Assembly (NCBI RefSeq): GCF_000005505.3 | Contig: NC_016133.3 | Span: 37,971,237 to 38,035,236, forward strand | Direction: 5' to 3' | Source of the DNA: Brachypodium distachyon | Taxonomy: Eukaryota > Streptophyta > Magnoliopsida > Poales > Poaceae | Length of the DNA: 64,000 nucleotides | In this document: one piece after another, positions 11,711 through 24,261 of the stretch | Layout: every line of letters begins with the position of its first letter | Numbering within the stretch: the stretch's first letter is position 1 | Program-made: the position numbers and the translations under genes | The notes under the pieces: generated by a model | What the model was told of the DNA's origin: nothing | Database searches by the model: none | Seen by the model: the letters and a program-made list of their open reading frames with translations, nothing else

Positions 11711-13836
11711 GACCGAAGGTTTTCTTCCACACCAAGCTTCATAGGGTGTCATGCCAATGACACTTTTCGTCGGTGCACGGTTTAGCAAGTATACCGCTGT
11801 AGTCACCGCTTCTCCCCAAAACCTCCCCGACAAGCCTTTGCTCTTCATCATGCTTCGAGCCATTGCTACCATGGTTTGGTTCCTTCTTTCAACAACACCG
11901 TTTTGCTGCGGTGTGTATGGGGCTGTCAGAAAACGCTTGATGCCATGTTCCTCACAATATGCAGCAAACTCATGTGAGATAAATTCCCCTCCTCGGTCAG
12001 TCCGGAAAGCCTTCAACTTTGCCTCTGCTTCTACTTCAGCAGCAATCTTGATCTTCTTGAATGCTTGAAACGCTTGATCTTTTGTTTTAAGCAGCACAAC
12101 CCACATGTACCGACTGTAGTCATCTACCACGAGTAGAAAATAGCGATTGTCGGCTGGGCTTGCAGGTGAAACTAGGCCACACAGATCACCGTGAAACAAG
12201 TCTAGTACCTTCTCTGCCCGGTACTTTGCTTCTCTGGGAAACGGCACTCGCCGTTGCTTCCCTACTAGGCAGCCATCGCACACTTGTTCAACATGATCCA
12301 CCGTCGGCATCCCAACCACCATGTCCTTCTGGCCGAGTTGTCGAAGCGAGTGAAAATTCAAGTGCCCATAGCGAGCGTGCCACCTCCATGCCGGATCATC
12401 AAGACCAGCTAACAAACAGATCGGCTCTGTTCTGTCTAGGTCAAGAATATACAAGCGATTCTTTGCCCTCTTGACCTTCATCAGTAGCTTGCGTTGTCGA
12501 TCGTAGCCCCACAGGTACCCATCCTCTAACACGATTTTACATCCCCTTTCCTCGAGTTGACCAAGACTGATTATTTTGCTTTTTAGCTTGGGGATATAAT
12601 ATACGTCGGTTAGTACCTTGTGATCGCCAAATCTTGTCTCGAAAAGAACTGTGCCTCGCCCTTGTATCGCCACCGTGGAACCATCTCCAAAACGCACCGA
12701 GCCACCCACGGCTAGGTTAAGCTCTGCAAATTGGGTTTTGTCGCCAGTCATGTGATTGGTAGCGCCCGTGTCAAGGTACCACACATTGCCCGCCTTCACT
12801 CTTGCTTTATCATGTAGGTAGACTTTCTTTTCAATAAGGGTTACGGACTCAGACTTCTCCTCGATGACTTCCTCTTGACCTTCTTCCATCAGCTCGCACA
12901 TCTCTACCATCAGCAGTGTTGGATCATCATCTTCTTCCCTGGCCATATATGCTTTCTCTTTTTGTGGCTTTCGGCACTCCGACTTGAAGTGCCCGTATAT
13001 TCCACAGTTGTGGCACCTAACCTTCTTGCGATCAAACTTTTTCTTGGGGGCCGCACCTTTCTCCTCGGTACCTTGAGGAGCTTTCTTTGCTTGTGCTCGA
13101 CCTCCTCCTTTAGCTTGATCTCTTCTTCCACTGGACGATGACGAATCACCAGTTTTTCTTGTGGCCATAGCAAACCACTGCGCACGGGTCATCATCAGAT
13201 GCTCGTCATCTTTGCCGTCTCCGAACACCATCCGGAGTCGTTCATCGTGCCCCTTGTAGTGCCCCACCAAGTCCTCCACCGTGAGGGTCTTCAGATCGAC
13301 ACACTGCTCGATTGAGGTTACGATCTGGATATACTTTGGTGATGCCGCGCGTAGGAACCGCCCGACCACGGAGATCTCGGAGAGTGTCTCGCCTAGGTCG
13401 CGGATCCCGTTAACGAGCGTCGTTACACGCGCTGCGAACGCGTCGACCGCCTCGTCTTCTCCCATCTTCAAACTCTCATAATTCTTCAGCAAGGTTTGAA
13501 GGTTTGCCTCCCGGACACGCTCGTGTCCTTGATGCAGGGTCTTGATCGTATCCCATGCATCCTTCGCAGATTTCTTTCCCTTCAGGTGTTGTAGCACATG
13601 TTCGGCACAGCCGCATGGATGGCCGCCAACGCCAGGCGATCAATGCGATAGTTTGCCGCTCCTTTGGCGTATGTGTCGCCGCCGGGGTCGACTGCGTCCC
13701 AGATCTCTTGAGATTCCATAGCCACCTCCATCTTCATTGCTCACATGCTGTGGTCGCTGCGATCGAGCCTCGGAAACGTCGCCGGTGCTGAGTTCCTTCC
13801 AGCCGCGGCTCCCGACATCCCCGCATCTGTCGGCAT
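11711..13836 (-). pseudogene. Copia gag, protease and integrase
   Basis: The likely start is the ATG at 13836, 42 bp past the primer site. The frame meets TGA at 13743-13741 (TGG in relatives) and shifts by one base near 13603; it is then open from 13597 to 11675. Visible domains are the UBN2-type gag, the zinc knuckle CHNCGIYGHFKSEC (CX2CX4HX4C), the protease loop YLDTGATNHM, the HHCC zinc region of integrase (HARYGHL, CDGCLVGKQ) and the DDE core (VVDDYSRYMWV, DRGGEF, PQQNGVVERRN). The frame breaks again near 11710. Three lesions in an element with nearly identical LTRs imply either rapid decay or trans-mobilisation by an intact relative. Confidence 0.92.
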
Positions 13837-13877
13837 AGCTCCCGTGTACTAGGGACCGCTTTGCCGGATTAACCTTA

Positions 13878-13890
13878 GCTCTGATACCAA
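13878..13890 (-). other. Copia primer-binding site
   Basis: On the minus strand TTGGTATCAGAGC directly follows the 5' LTR and contains TGGTATCAGAGC, complementary to the 3' end of initiator methionine tRNA, the usual Copia primer. Confidence 0.9.
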
Positions 13891-13891
13891 A

Positions 13892-14228
13892 TGTTGGAAA
13901 TCAGCCCAAAATCTCTGTCACGCAGCAACAACAAACACGCTAATTGATTTCCGGCGAGACGCGCACGTACAATACTCTCAGCAAGCTGATCGATTGCTAG
14001 CAACTAATACGCACGTCAAGCACACACGGGATAATTGATTTGGATGGCTACAGGTACTTATCGTACCTGTCTTTTCTTTTCTATTTTTTGGGATTAACTT
14101 ACAGGTACCGTATACATGCATATATACACGGCAAGATGCAATTAGACTAGAACACTGAATACGAGACCTACACCTAAACGGACTTGACTTCTAACCAGAA
14201 ACGGATTCGATTTGGTTTTAAGCTTACA
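13892..14228 (-). repeat. Copia 5' LTR
   Basis: 337 bp, same ends as the 3' LTR. Differences from it by eye: G/A, an extra A, G/T, C/T, a missing A, A/G and C/T. Confidence 0.95.
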
Positions 14229-14233
14229 TTGTA

Positions 14234-14500
14234 CTCATCAGAGCTTTGGAGCAATCAGGCGGAAGTCGACTCTGGAATTGTTTCACCGCACTGTGGTCCT
14301 TGGATTCATCGTGTGTGTTTCCTTCACCCTGTTAACGGTTGCTGGTTATCTGATTGTCATGATGTCATCACCCGTGGAGGATCTCAAGGGGGCACAATTG
14401 GTTCTTGGATCGTGGACGTGGGGATATTTGGAAGTCATGGGAGAAAACGGTTTGCTTTTTCATTCCAGCTTTAGCACTGAAGACCTGGAGGCACAGTAGG
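14234..14500 (+). pseudogene. Relic exon 2 of the local four-helix membrane protein family (psi1)
   Basis: One frame gives a membrane segment (VLGFIVCVSFTLLTVAGYL) ending in SPVEDLKG. The next frame then gives GSQGGTIGSWIVDVGIFGS, which lines up with GSQGEEIGSVIVTVW of gene C. A third frame gives ALKTWRHSRKEN, matching the RVWKKIRTIKQ segment of gene B. The homology thus runs through three frames, so the exon is frameshifted. No exon 1 is seen upstream; only 90 bp separate the Copia from the cut MITE and the Gypsy. A matching 3' exon lies at 15954 (AAACTAAGAAGAG). This is the most decayed member of the array. Confidence 0.65.
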
Positions 14501-14868
14501 AAAGAAAATCAGGACTCAGCCCAACAGATTTGACGAGGCACCTTCCCCTTTGCTTTAGTTCCCTGTGTTGAGTCATACGATATTTTCACCTAATGTCCAT
14601 GTTGTCCGTACATTCTTAATGACCCTCGTAATAAACGTGGAAACCACTCTCTCCGGTGTTAAATTGTAATCACCTAACTTAGTTGTAAAACCTACTGCCT
14701 ACCGGTGTTGATGTGTGTATGTGGTGTTTCATTTCGTCTGATCATTCCATATTTGCATTCACGCAACATGGGGATTAGCCTCCGTGTTCAATTTTGTGAG
14801 TGGCCAACTGGCGTGATTCCACCACATGACTTTGTTACAAAGGTAGTCATAAGTATCAATATCATGTA

Positions 14869-14981
14869 CTCTCTCCGTCCCATATTAAGTGACGAAATAT
14901 TACATGTATCTAAACGCTTTTTTTGTATAGATACATCCATATTTGGGCAAATTTGAGTCACTTAATATGGGACGGAGGGAG
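14869..14981. mobile_element. Stowaway MITE, 113 bp
   Basis: CTCTCTCCGTCCCATATTAA at the left pairs with TTAATATGGGACGGAGGGAG at the right, with TA on both sides (14867-14868, 14982-14983). Confidence 0.92.
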
Positions 14982-14983
14982 TA

Positions 14984-17900
14984 TTACGGGAAATATATTA
15001 ACTGTTTTGGTTCCAACTGTTGCAATTCTACCTGACGCCTTTGATATGAAGTGGCCATCTAATTGATCGAAATCGTCGTGTATTCCAAAAGACAGTATCA
15101 ACTGTTTAGGCTCAATCTTCCACCGTGATCTTTATGTGTGCAGTTAGTGGGATTATAACAAGAGAGGTTTGCTACTACCCAAATATAGCACTTTTTCTGG
15201 AAACTCTGTCACTGATTTTCTCCATTGAAGTCACAAAGACTGGATATGGTTTCTATTATACTCTGCTTAATTAGATAACCCTTCCACTGTCTTTGTGCCG
15301 GGTTCCATGCTCCGTATATCGAGTTAATGTTTCATAATTAATTAATAAATATAAGTAAGTACTATTTGATCATGTAGATGAATAAACATGATAATTAGAA
15401 TGTCCTCACTTTTAGTCCTTCAATGGCAATATACTTGTATGTGGTTGTAGCTATGTCACTGCATTTTTGCAGAAGTGTCTTAACATGATAGATTTTGTCA
15501 GAGTGAGAGATCCTTTTGTCAGAGTGTCTTAAGATAATGCACCACTAGGCACTAGCAATCAGTAAACAATCAGGTTGATAGTTCCATGAAATCTTTTTTC
15601 AAGACAAAATGCTTCGCCATAAATATAACATGGTTCTTACTTCTTACTCCTTATGAGGTATTGGTAATCTCTGGCGTTATATATTTGTATCATCAGTTAG
15701 TGCTGGTTAGTGTTAGCTGTTGAAGGAACAGAAAAGTTATGAATTACTATATGATATCCCACAGGATACAAGTTACCTCTATTGCTGGCAATGGTATAGC
15801 CTTATGTATATCTCTATCGAGCTTTTCATATTTAGATTTGTCTACATGGGGTGCAATACCTACACCATTGTAATATTGGATCCTTAATGTTGATATAAAA
15901 AATGCTATTTGCTGCCGCTAGTCTGATTAAGGCTCGGGTTGGGTTATTGGCAGAAACTAAGAAGAGAAGGTGTCCGGGAGATTGACAAGGAGCTACAGTA
16001 ACCACTCTGCTGATGGATGAGTGATCCCAAAAGATACAAGTTTCCGGAGAAACAATGTTCTGGCAGACTTTCTTCTTTCTACTAGATCAGTATCATCAAT
16101 AGCCATGAAGTTTCTTTCGATATTCAGTACTCCCGTATGATACTGCCTTTCAAGCTTACAATATGGTGTATATATGAGGGTAGAATTTGTACTCTGTTTT
16201 TAATACCCTGCTATTGGTACAAACTACTCCCGGAGACATTAATGTCACAAATTGCTATGAGTGTACTCTGTTTACATTTTAATGTTGCAATTGCATACAT
16301 TGTTACTTCTTTGCCAGTGGGTTCTATGGTTGTCATTTTGAATAAGCTTGTGGTTATCTCCGGTCATCATGGTCCTGTGTTACCTCTAAGGTTAACATTA
16401 AGATGATACTAGCTAAATTTCTGTGCATTATTGCATGATTTATTATTATTTTTAACAGAACAAATGTTTTGAACGTAAGGAATTAATGTGTTCCTTTTTT
16501 TTGGATATTTTTTATATTTATTGTGCTGATCTAACAGATTTTGAAAAAAAAAGCATTCGCTATATATATTCTACTCCCTCCATTCTTATGCAAATCGACG
16601 GAGGGCTATTCCTCTTTGCAAGAGGTAGATGTCATACAGATTGGAATATATTTACTGCTATCCTTTAGGTCAATCCTGACAACGAGACGGAGCAACGTCG
16701 AGAGCCATCAGGCTAGCGTCGGAGGTGATGTCCTCATCGATGGCCATGATAAAAATGCGGCAGTAGAAAAAAAATGTACAGTACGTGCAACGACGCAGAG
16801 TCATGCTAGGTGGGAGCGGTGTCGCATCTTGTGTGTGGCAACAAATCTGTAGAGCTTTTGCTTGGTTCGTACAATTGAAAGTAACAAGTTTTTAGTGCAT
16901 GCGTCGGCGCGATTCAGATTTGGACGGAGTTTGGTACTCAAATACAGTAGTCACAATCTGTCAACGCGACTGCAGTGTATATCCTCTTTCTTGCTGTAAT
17001 TTTCCTAGACATGATAATTTGGTGTCTGAAAACCAAAATTTCCATTTAAAAAAATGTAAACGACGGTCGACGGGTGCATCTAGCTGAAGCACCCACACCG
17101 GGTGCTGGCACACCATGTCCAAACCCGATAGAACGACCGGGTCTCCCGACCTTCAAACCCACTTCAGTTCTGTAGCTTCTCTCGTATGCCTCGCCACATC
17201 CCAAGCACTCCCGCTTCCCACGCCGAGACTGAGAGAGACAAATTCTTCGAGAGGTTAATGTTTCGTCCGTGTGCCGCCACAGCACAGGCGTACCGCGCTG
17301 CGCGTCCTTTTCCGCCTGGGCTCGGACGCTGTGCTGCTCTAGGTTCGTCGCCATGGAGAAAAATGGCCAACGTATTTTACTGGTTGCTGCTATTAATTAA
17401 TTGCTCTTATCTTAGATTAGATTATTATTCAGATCTTTGAGTTCCATTGCGTGTGTTCAGGGCTTCAAGCTATTAGTAGTGCACATGATAGAACTAAGCG
17501 AGGTTCGATTAGCTAATCTGTAAAGATTTCTCAATCATATTATTCATGTTTGAATTGGCGTCATATTGCTTTGGGAATGCCTGCCTCTCAGTTAACCGAG
17601 AAACAATGTTTCTCAGTCGACCGCCGCTTCAGCGCATGCATGCGTGATTAAACTTTTGCCCCCTCCGCTCACACAGCCATGCATGTGTGTGTGGTGTGTG
17701 TGTGTGTTTTTTTTTGAGTTTGAGATCATGATAAAAAGCATTCGTCCTTGTAGTAACATAGATGCAGTCCCCATTTATATGCGTCTCATGTGTATTGCTA
17801 CAAATTTTAAATCGGTGCTAAAAACTTGAAACTTGAAAAATGACAGATCCCGACAAAAGCACACATGCACAGCATAGCCAACGCCACAAGAAAGGGAAAA

Positions 17901-20167
17901 ATGCAACAAAAATAATAACAACTAAAATATTAAAAATTGCAGGTTAGACTTTATGCGCGATTCCAAAAATTGCGAGTGAAACTTTATGCGAGATTCTAAA
18001 AATTGCAGTGAAATATTATGCGCGATTCTAAAAATCGCAGGTGAAAGTTATTGCACGATTCTAAAAATTGCAGGTGAAGGTTATGCGCGACTCTAAAAAT
18101 TGCAGGTGAACCTTTATGCTCTATTCTAAAAATTGCAGGTGAAATGTTATGCACGATTCTAAAATATATCAGGTGAAAATTTATGTGCGATTCTAAAAAA
18201 ATTGCAGATGAAAGTTTATGCCCGATTCTAAAATTGCAGGTGAAAGTTTATGCGCAATTTTAAAAATTGCAGATGAAATGGGAAGGATATTTTTTTTAAA
18301 AGAAAATTTTTAAAATAAATTTTACTACTAAAAGAAGTGCAAATGATACGAACAGCCCTGTACGTATCAATGTCAAGCATATTTTTGTCTGAACTCATAA
18401 GTGAAATCTGATTCTACTGGAGCTCTCTAGTACAACTATATGCTTACTCTGTTACTCTAAACGATTTGCATGTGATGATGGCATCTACCCAGAAGCAGTG
18501 TCCAGACCGATGGGGGTGGAGCACTGCCTATGCCCAAACTCACGCCCCAGACACAGTTTATGTGGTTCCTTTAAGTACACTTATGCTTTTGGCTATTTGT
18601 ATGAAATGTATGCTGAGGAACCCTACAATGAAGGATGGGTTTGATGCTCACCGACATTGCAACCTTTGGTTTTGCTCTTTCAACGGGTATGTTAATGTAC
18701 TTTCAACATGCTTATTGCACCAAATATGGTATGATCCTAAGTTGGGGATATACGTGATGCACAAATACCGCGAGTTGCTCAAGGGTATCCACTTTGCAGT
18801 GACCGGTGATATAAATTTTATTATCGTTGGCTAAAATACACCTCCCATTTTAGCTGTTAACATGATTTTTTTTGTGGGATTCTCCTTCACATTGTTGACT
18901 TCATCAGTTTTGTCCTGTTCGATTTGCACTATATATATGCGGTTCCTTTAAGTTACGGAAGAGAAGGAGTAGGTAGGCGCTCCACCAGCAATGACGAGAA
19001 GAGACAGCGGATAGGCGGCAAAGTGGACATCCCGTTGGTGAGTAGCACCATGGACAGTGTAGATTGGGAGAGGGAAGGAGAAGAGCCGCCTGTCCAGATC
19101 GGCTGGGAGAGTGAGGGGGTGTGGAGTTTTGAGGCTTGCTCCCCCACCCCCTTCTTTGTCAAGCGACCTTAAAGAAGAATCAGAATGTGTCTTGTTGTCC
19201 CCAACTATATACACTAGTGGAATTGTTAGTTGCACTGGTAGAAGTTGCAAGACCGATTAAAAGCTTTGTTTGAATGAAAGAATTTTTAGGTTTTTTTCTC
19301 TATGTTGTTTTCGCCTTCTTTCTGATGTCAAAACATCATGGAAATTTGTAGGTGGTCATGAATGCTAGCAATGTATAATGGTCAAATAGAATTATTTTCT
19401 TCTGCGGAAAGATTAATTACTCAATCATACCCTAGCTACAACCTTGGAAATACTTTTATATTTGGCTTAGGTTTATGACTGAAGGGCGGAGGCAGTGACA
19501 TTTGGTGGGCCCAACGCGCCTCTTTGGGGCGGCCCAGGGTGCCGGGGGGAAGCGTGGCACCCTCCTCTCTGCCCTAGCCGACATCTTTTGCATGACCTTC
19601 AAGTTTGCTTCAAAACGGCATCCCTAATTTTCTGAAGTTTTTCCTCGGTCGTTAAGATTCCTCAAACAACAAATAAAAAAACGAGGGTAGTCTGCCACAC
19701 AGTGGTTAAAAGCATTTCGAGTAAAAACAATTTCAAACAAGTACTGACAAACACCCTTCTGTTAATCCTTCAATTGGATGGACAGATAAAAAACAAAGTC
19801 AGTTTGTCCAGCAAAACAACTGACACGCACTGTCAATAAAGAGTTCTAGAGGGCAAAAAGTCGAAACACATATTTAAGAAAAATCATTTTGGGAGCGATA
19901 TTTTTGTTTATAACAATCTGGGACAAATTAACAAAGTTGGAAGAGTTCCAAGCAGTAATATATTTCAGTCAAAATTTGGGTTACACAGCCTTACAGGCTT
20001 TAGTTACAGCTCCAAACCAGTTCATGATTCCAGCTAAATCCCGGCTTTGGTGCGTCTTAGCCGCTGGCAGTTACCAAAAACGCCCAGGCCGGGAAAACGT
20101 CCTACTTTCCGGAAAAGTTACCAGAAACGCTCCCGTTGACCAGAGGGTTAAGGAACCCGTTCCAGGC
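14984..20167. other. Intergenic region before gene A
   Basis: No gene is supported here. The region holds the psi1 3' exon (15954 onwards), a possible MITE stump near 16573 (ACTCCCTCCATTCTTATGC with no partner end), a TG-rich microsatellite (17683-17710) followed by a T run, the minisatellite at 17931-18277, and an orphan 122-codon frame at 18466-18834 with no recognisable domain. The 300-400 bp before 20167 resemble the stretch before gene B, so the A/B duplication starts near 19750. Confidence 0.6.
17931..18277. repeat. Minisatellite, about 33-bp unit, roughly 11 copies
   Basis: Degenerate head-to-tail copies of a unit like ATTGCAGGTGAAAGTTTATG plus CGCGATTCTAAAA. Copies differ by point changes and by the length of the A run. 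There are no unique spacers, so this is not a CRISPR-like array. It lies in intergenic DNA between psi1 and gene A. Confidence 0.88.
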
Positions 20168-20189
20168 GTCCAGCTCACCATAAGACCCC
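20168..20189 (+). promoter_or_regulatory. Shared core promoter motif, gene A
   Basis: GTCCAGCTCACCATAAGACC lies about 135 bp before the start codon. The same block with CATAA(A/G)ACCCC occurs before genes B, C and D at a similar distance, so it probably holds the TATA-type element. Confidence 0.5.
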
Positions 20190-20313
20190 TGCGCCTGCCT
20201 CGTGTTGTTCGCCATCGTCCCCATTTCCCCAAACCCCTCACGGACTGCGAACTCCGCCTCCAGGCCGAGAAGAGAGCTAGCTAGGGTTTCTCCCACCCCG
20301 CCGACGAGAGACC

Positions 20314-21126
20314 ATGCCGGGACGCGACCTGATGCTGGCTTTGGCTACCGCGCGCCGCTTCCTCACCTCAGTCGAAGCGCTCTCCTACCTGTCCTTGGCG
20401 GGCACCTGGTTTCTCTGCATGTCGAGCTTGGCAACCATGACCATCGGGTTCGTAGCCGGGCCGGACAACGCCTGGTTCCTTGCTTGCTCCCTCGTGGTTT
20501 ACGCGGCTGTCCTTGTCTCCTCCTGCGCCCTGGCTCTGCTGGGCATCGTCACGCTGACGGGCTGGCGGGGCATGGCTGGAACGGGGATCAGATTCTACAC
20601 CTCCAAGACAAACCAGGTATATGTACATATGTCGCGGATAGAAGTTCTTGGCTCGCCGATTCGATCGAATTGTGTGATTGTGCTGCTTTACTTCCCGGCC
20701 GGAAAGCAAAATTAATCAAGGAATCGTGTTGCTTATAGAGATCGAGCTTTTTTTCATCAGGGTGCTGCTGGAGCGATCACGAGGAGGACTTACGGGCAGT
20801 TTGTGCGTGACCCTTCTGTGCTTGCGATAATTGGGCAGGGGATTCTCTGCCTGCTAATATTAGTTGGTTGTCTAGTGATGAAGCTGTCGCCGGAGAAGGG
20901 ATCTCAGTCTCAGAGGGAAAAGGTTTTCTCTGTACTCTTTGTCAGCATATTTGGTGTCATGTCAACGGTATGCTTTATCAACGTTCCATTTACCTCACTG
21001 AGGGTCAGGAAAACAATTACGACCATGAAGCAAGGAATTGAGGAGCTTGAAGCAACAATAAATTCCAAGTACGGTTCCCCAGCCCCTTATCTCTCTGACT
21101 ATGTCATTGTTTTTTCTTTGAATTAG
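20314..21126 (+). CDS. Gene A: four-helix membrane protein of unknown function
   Basis: Two coding exons are read, 20314-20616 and 20761-21126, joined in phase 0 across CAG/GTATATG and TTTCATCAG/GG, giving 222 aa. Exon 1 carries two hydrophobic segments (about residues 24-46 and 55-82) separated by AGPDNAW. Exon 2 carries two more (about 119-138 and 153-173) and a charged, helical tail (KTITTMKQGIEELEA). No signal peptide or known domain is recognised. Genes B (closest), C and D share the exon border, the promoter block and a 3' exon beginning ACAAAGCTAAGAAGAG (here at 23843), so the transcript probably has a spliced 3' UTR. The ATG chosen is the first after the conserved promoter and aligns with gene B. 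Function is not inferred. Confidence 0.72.
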
Positions 21127-22372
21127 CACAATGGCCCGCGCAAGAGCAGCCAATCCTTATTTCTTTTTGAAAAATTTAACCTGATTTTATAGTGTCCTGT
21201 TTGATTTTTATACAACTTTACTGCATTACTACAATTTTATCCATTTATGTTGTGCTTTTTCAATGAGGCTTAATATTTTTATTTCTTTATTATGCATATC
21301 AACTTTCATTGCCACACAATATGAATAGTAAATGAGCATATGAATAATTGCCGACTTGGTAGATAGATCCATGGAATGAAAATAATAGATTCGAATTAAG
21401 GATTCATAAATTTTGTATGGTATATATTTTATATTATTTTTTATTTCTCTTGATATTCATATATCACCTCAGACCACATGATTTGGAACCATGTATATTA
21501 ATAAAGAAGGTGATTGTTAACCCAAAAAAGCAAACGTATTGTGTTAGGGCAATAATAGAATGGTGTGGTGTGTCACCAATTGATCTAGGAAGACAACCGA
21601 CGCATTGACATGACAGTTGAAGTGATGTTAAGACTTTAGTCTGAATTTTAGGTTTATTGTTGGTTTTATTTATTCCCATATAGGCATCATTAGTTATATA
21701 CACATATACAAATAAATGGGACAAAGTTGGAATAGAACTAAAAAAACCTATTAACTGGACTTAATATATCCCCCTAATACATCTAGACTGTCAGATATAT
21801 AAGATCCAATGTTCTAAATAATTTTGATAATGTGGATAATTGCGGTGCTTCAGGGCCCCTTAGGTACCCCATGCATACTGTGTTTTTAATTAGTATATGT
21901 ACTATTCTGCGATTGATGTTTCATTGCTTAGCCCATCAAATATATCTCATTCAATCTTGATCGTTAATTAGATATAAGATTAAAAGGTCCAAATAGTTCG
22001 GATGACGTGGATCATGTGGTGCTTACCTCAGGTCACCCATATTGTGCTTTTAGTATATAATAGATAGACTCTCCCGCCATCATCGAGAATTTTTCTGTTG
22101 AACCCAATGGAAAGCCCCAAATTTCTAGAGGGCTGGCCGGGTCATGAGGCTTACTGTTCTACTAAGCTACATCTTTCCGTTATGCTTTTGTACACTGTTC
22201 TATTCTTCTGCACATGTTTCGTGTAACATCTAAATGCTTTTGTATTTCAGTAAAATGCAAATAATTGTCTTTCTGGTCATAAAGGCTAGTAAAATGGATC
22301 TTCCTTTAGTCCATTCATGGTTATTTACTTGCATTTGCTGCCATGATAATATAAGCTTTGTCTCCACTGCAG
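21127..22372. other. Long 3' intron or flank of gene A
   Basis: AT-rich DNA that aligns with the stretch after gene B over most of its length. The B copy has a MITE at 26461 where A has none. No gene is seen. Confidence 0.5.
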
Positions 22373-22446
22373 CTTCTACTACAGCGACGACTTTCACAGT
22401 GAGGACCTGGAGGAAAATTAGGATAGTGAAGCATTAAAGCAGCAAG
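22373..22446 (+). other. Exon-like echo of exon 2 downstream of gene A
   Basis: Bounded by CACTGCAG and AAG/GTACGTAG, so it has a good acceptor and donor. Its core (TGAGGACCTGGAGGAAAATT then AGGATAGTGAAGCA) resembles the end of exon 2 in gene B (TGAGGGTCTGGAAAAAAATT). Either it is an untranslated or alternative last exon, or a relic of an older exon 2. Gene B has a degraded match at 27807-27862. Confidence 0.45.
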
Positions 22447-23574
22447 GTACGTAGTTCAGGCCTACCATATCTTCTATTTACTGGTGCATGTGTACATTCT
22501 TAGACTCATAATAATATACAAACTATCCCTCCAGTCTTGAGTTTCCTTACTCTACAATGTATTACTCTTTCTATTTGTTAACTTGTCATATGCATTAAAC
22601 CAATGGAGATTTTTCTACCCCGTCTGGTTGTTACATATTAGCATTCGTGGCTTGTGGGCAACATTTGGCTATTAGCACCTATATTTGTTGTGCTAGCGAC
22701 CAATGCCCAGTTCTACAGGGTTCCTATTTAGGAAGAGGTCACCAAAGTACGTAATAATATCATGTGTTTTAAAATCAGAAACCCATTCGGCTCAGTCATC
22801 CATGTGATCTGTGTTGATGTGTCGCTAATGAGATAGTGACAAGGCGTGTGTTGTAGGCAGGAAACTATTTGTAAGCACTTTTGTTTTAAACTCCGCTGTA
22901 CTGTATTGAGAGTTTCTCAGTGGAACTCACTGGAAAGCTTGAAATTTCTCAAAGGGCTGGCCACGAGGCCTGCTCTTACCTGCATCTTCTTACTGTTTCT
23001 GTACACTCTTTAGTGTACTGAGTTTTGTGCAATAGCCAAATGCCTTTAGATTATGTAAAAAGTAATAAATAGTGAGTTTAGTTACAGTAATAGATAAGCA
23101 TGCCAGCAAAATGGATATTTCTTGCATTTGGGCTATATCACATGCCAATGCCTTGTGGTAGTAAATGCCTTTGGTAACTTTATTTGTTTTACACTCGTAG
23201 TGGAATTCGTCTTGTTGCTCACAGGTTTTTTCCTCCGTGCTATACTTGCCTCAATCATCAGCTAGCGCGCGATGCATTTTGCACCACTAGAAATTATAAG
23301 GAGATCAGCAATTGTGTAGATACTTTGGTGACATCATTATTTTCTGATATAGATGCTTCCCAACAAGTGAAATACTTATAGTACTTTCGGTGATATCTTA
23401 CGTTAATTTTTGGTCTCGATATTATCACTTGAAAATTTAAGTATTATCTCTGCCAGTTGAAGGGACAAGGAGGAATTCTATAAAACCTTTTGAATAAATG
23501 GGTGCATGGCATATATTAGTTTAAGATGATTGATCTATAGGGCATCCATAATATTTTATGTTTGACATTAGCTA

Positions 23575-23785
23575 CTCCGTCCCATAATATGAGGCACGCA
23601 CGCATGCCTAGATCTTCAATTTGATTAATTAAATATGTATGTTTCTTAACAAAAATTATATCGTTAGATTCGTTACCGAAAGAACTTTCTAATGATATAA
23701 CTTTTTAATTATTTAATTTATATTTAATTAGCTAAATTGACGATCTAAAGATGCATGCGTGCCTCATATTATGGGACGGAGAGAG
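23575..23785. mobile_element. Stowaway-like MITE, 211 bp
   Basis: CTCCGTCCCATAATATGAGG and CCTCATATTATGGGACGGAG are inverted copies, flanked by TA (23573-23574, 23786-23787). The long inverted arms extend through GCACGCA(C)GCATG. It is absent at the matching place after gene B (near 29010), so it came after the A/B duplication. Confidence 0.9.
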
Positions 23786-23842
23786 TATTAAGAAAATGCC
23801 TATGCATTAATGTGATCAAAGATTTTGTTGTGTTATTGGCAG

Positions 23843-24030
23843 ACAAAAGCTAAGAAGAGAAGAAGTCGAGCTAGCGGCTGGGAAATGGAGAAGGGTACAA
23901 TACCTTGCACGTCTCTGCTGACGGTTGTGGCTGATCTATGTAGTTTATTTGTCATTATGGGTGAACTGATGATACCCGAAACTACCCTATGCTACTTCCT
24001 GTTGCTATTTTAGACCGGTGATACTGGTGT
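23843..24030 (+). other. Conserved 3' exon of gene A
   Basis: After the acceptor TTGGCAG comes ACAAAAGCTAAGAAGAGAAG, repeated with few changes after genes B (29064), C (36884), D (54359) and psi1 (15954). Conservation at five sites marks a real transcribed exon, most likely 3' UTR since the coding frame has already stopped. The 3' end is not determined. Confidence 0.5.
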
Positions 24031-24261
24031 ATATGTATGAGTGATGGTTGTCTGCTGCGAATTTGAACCATGCTACTTTTCAATACCTTGCTGCTGGAAG
24101 AAATTATTTCCCTAGACGTTTTATTGGTTGAAGTCGATCCGTTTGCAATTTTTTATAGCAATCTGCGTCAATTCTTATGCTGCTTTGCTATGCAATTCTT
24201 GAGTAGGCTTGTTTAACCAGAAACCTGAATCTCATTGATTCGATCTTTGAGGAAAGATGTA

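Larger units (their letters stand above)
8957..14228 (-). mobile_element. Ty1/Copia retrotransposon, full length, young
   Basis: Two 337-bp LTRs bound this element (8957-9293 and 13892-14228) and it is flanked by a perfect TTGTA duplication (8952-8956, 14229-14233). On the minus strand the order is gag, protease, integrase, RT, RNase H, which is the Copia order. I count five substitutions and two single-base indels between the LTRs, about 98% identity, so the insertion is recent. It cannot move by itself: the single long frame is broken by a TGA in gag, a 1-bp shift near 13603, and another shift near 11710 between integrase and RT. It sits just upstream of a relic exon of the local membrane-protein family. 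Confidence 0.96.

Noticed and set aside
9333..13481. Plus-strand frames of 60-120 codons
   Set aside because: They are antisense to the Copia polyprotein, which explains the open frames.
16560..16620. Full MITE at the ACTCCCTCCATTC word
   Set aside because: No inverted partner end within 400 bp; at most a stump.
17931..18277. CRISPR-like repeat array
   Set aside because: Units abut with no spacers, are degenerate, and the genome is a plant.
18466..18834. 122-codon frame between psi1 and gene A
   Set aside because: No domain, no paralogue in the window, AT-rich codon use, no promoter; kept only as a note in the intergenic entry.
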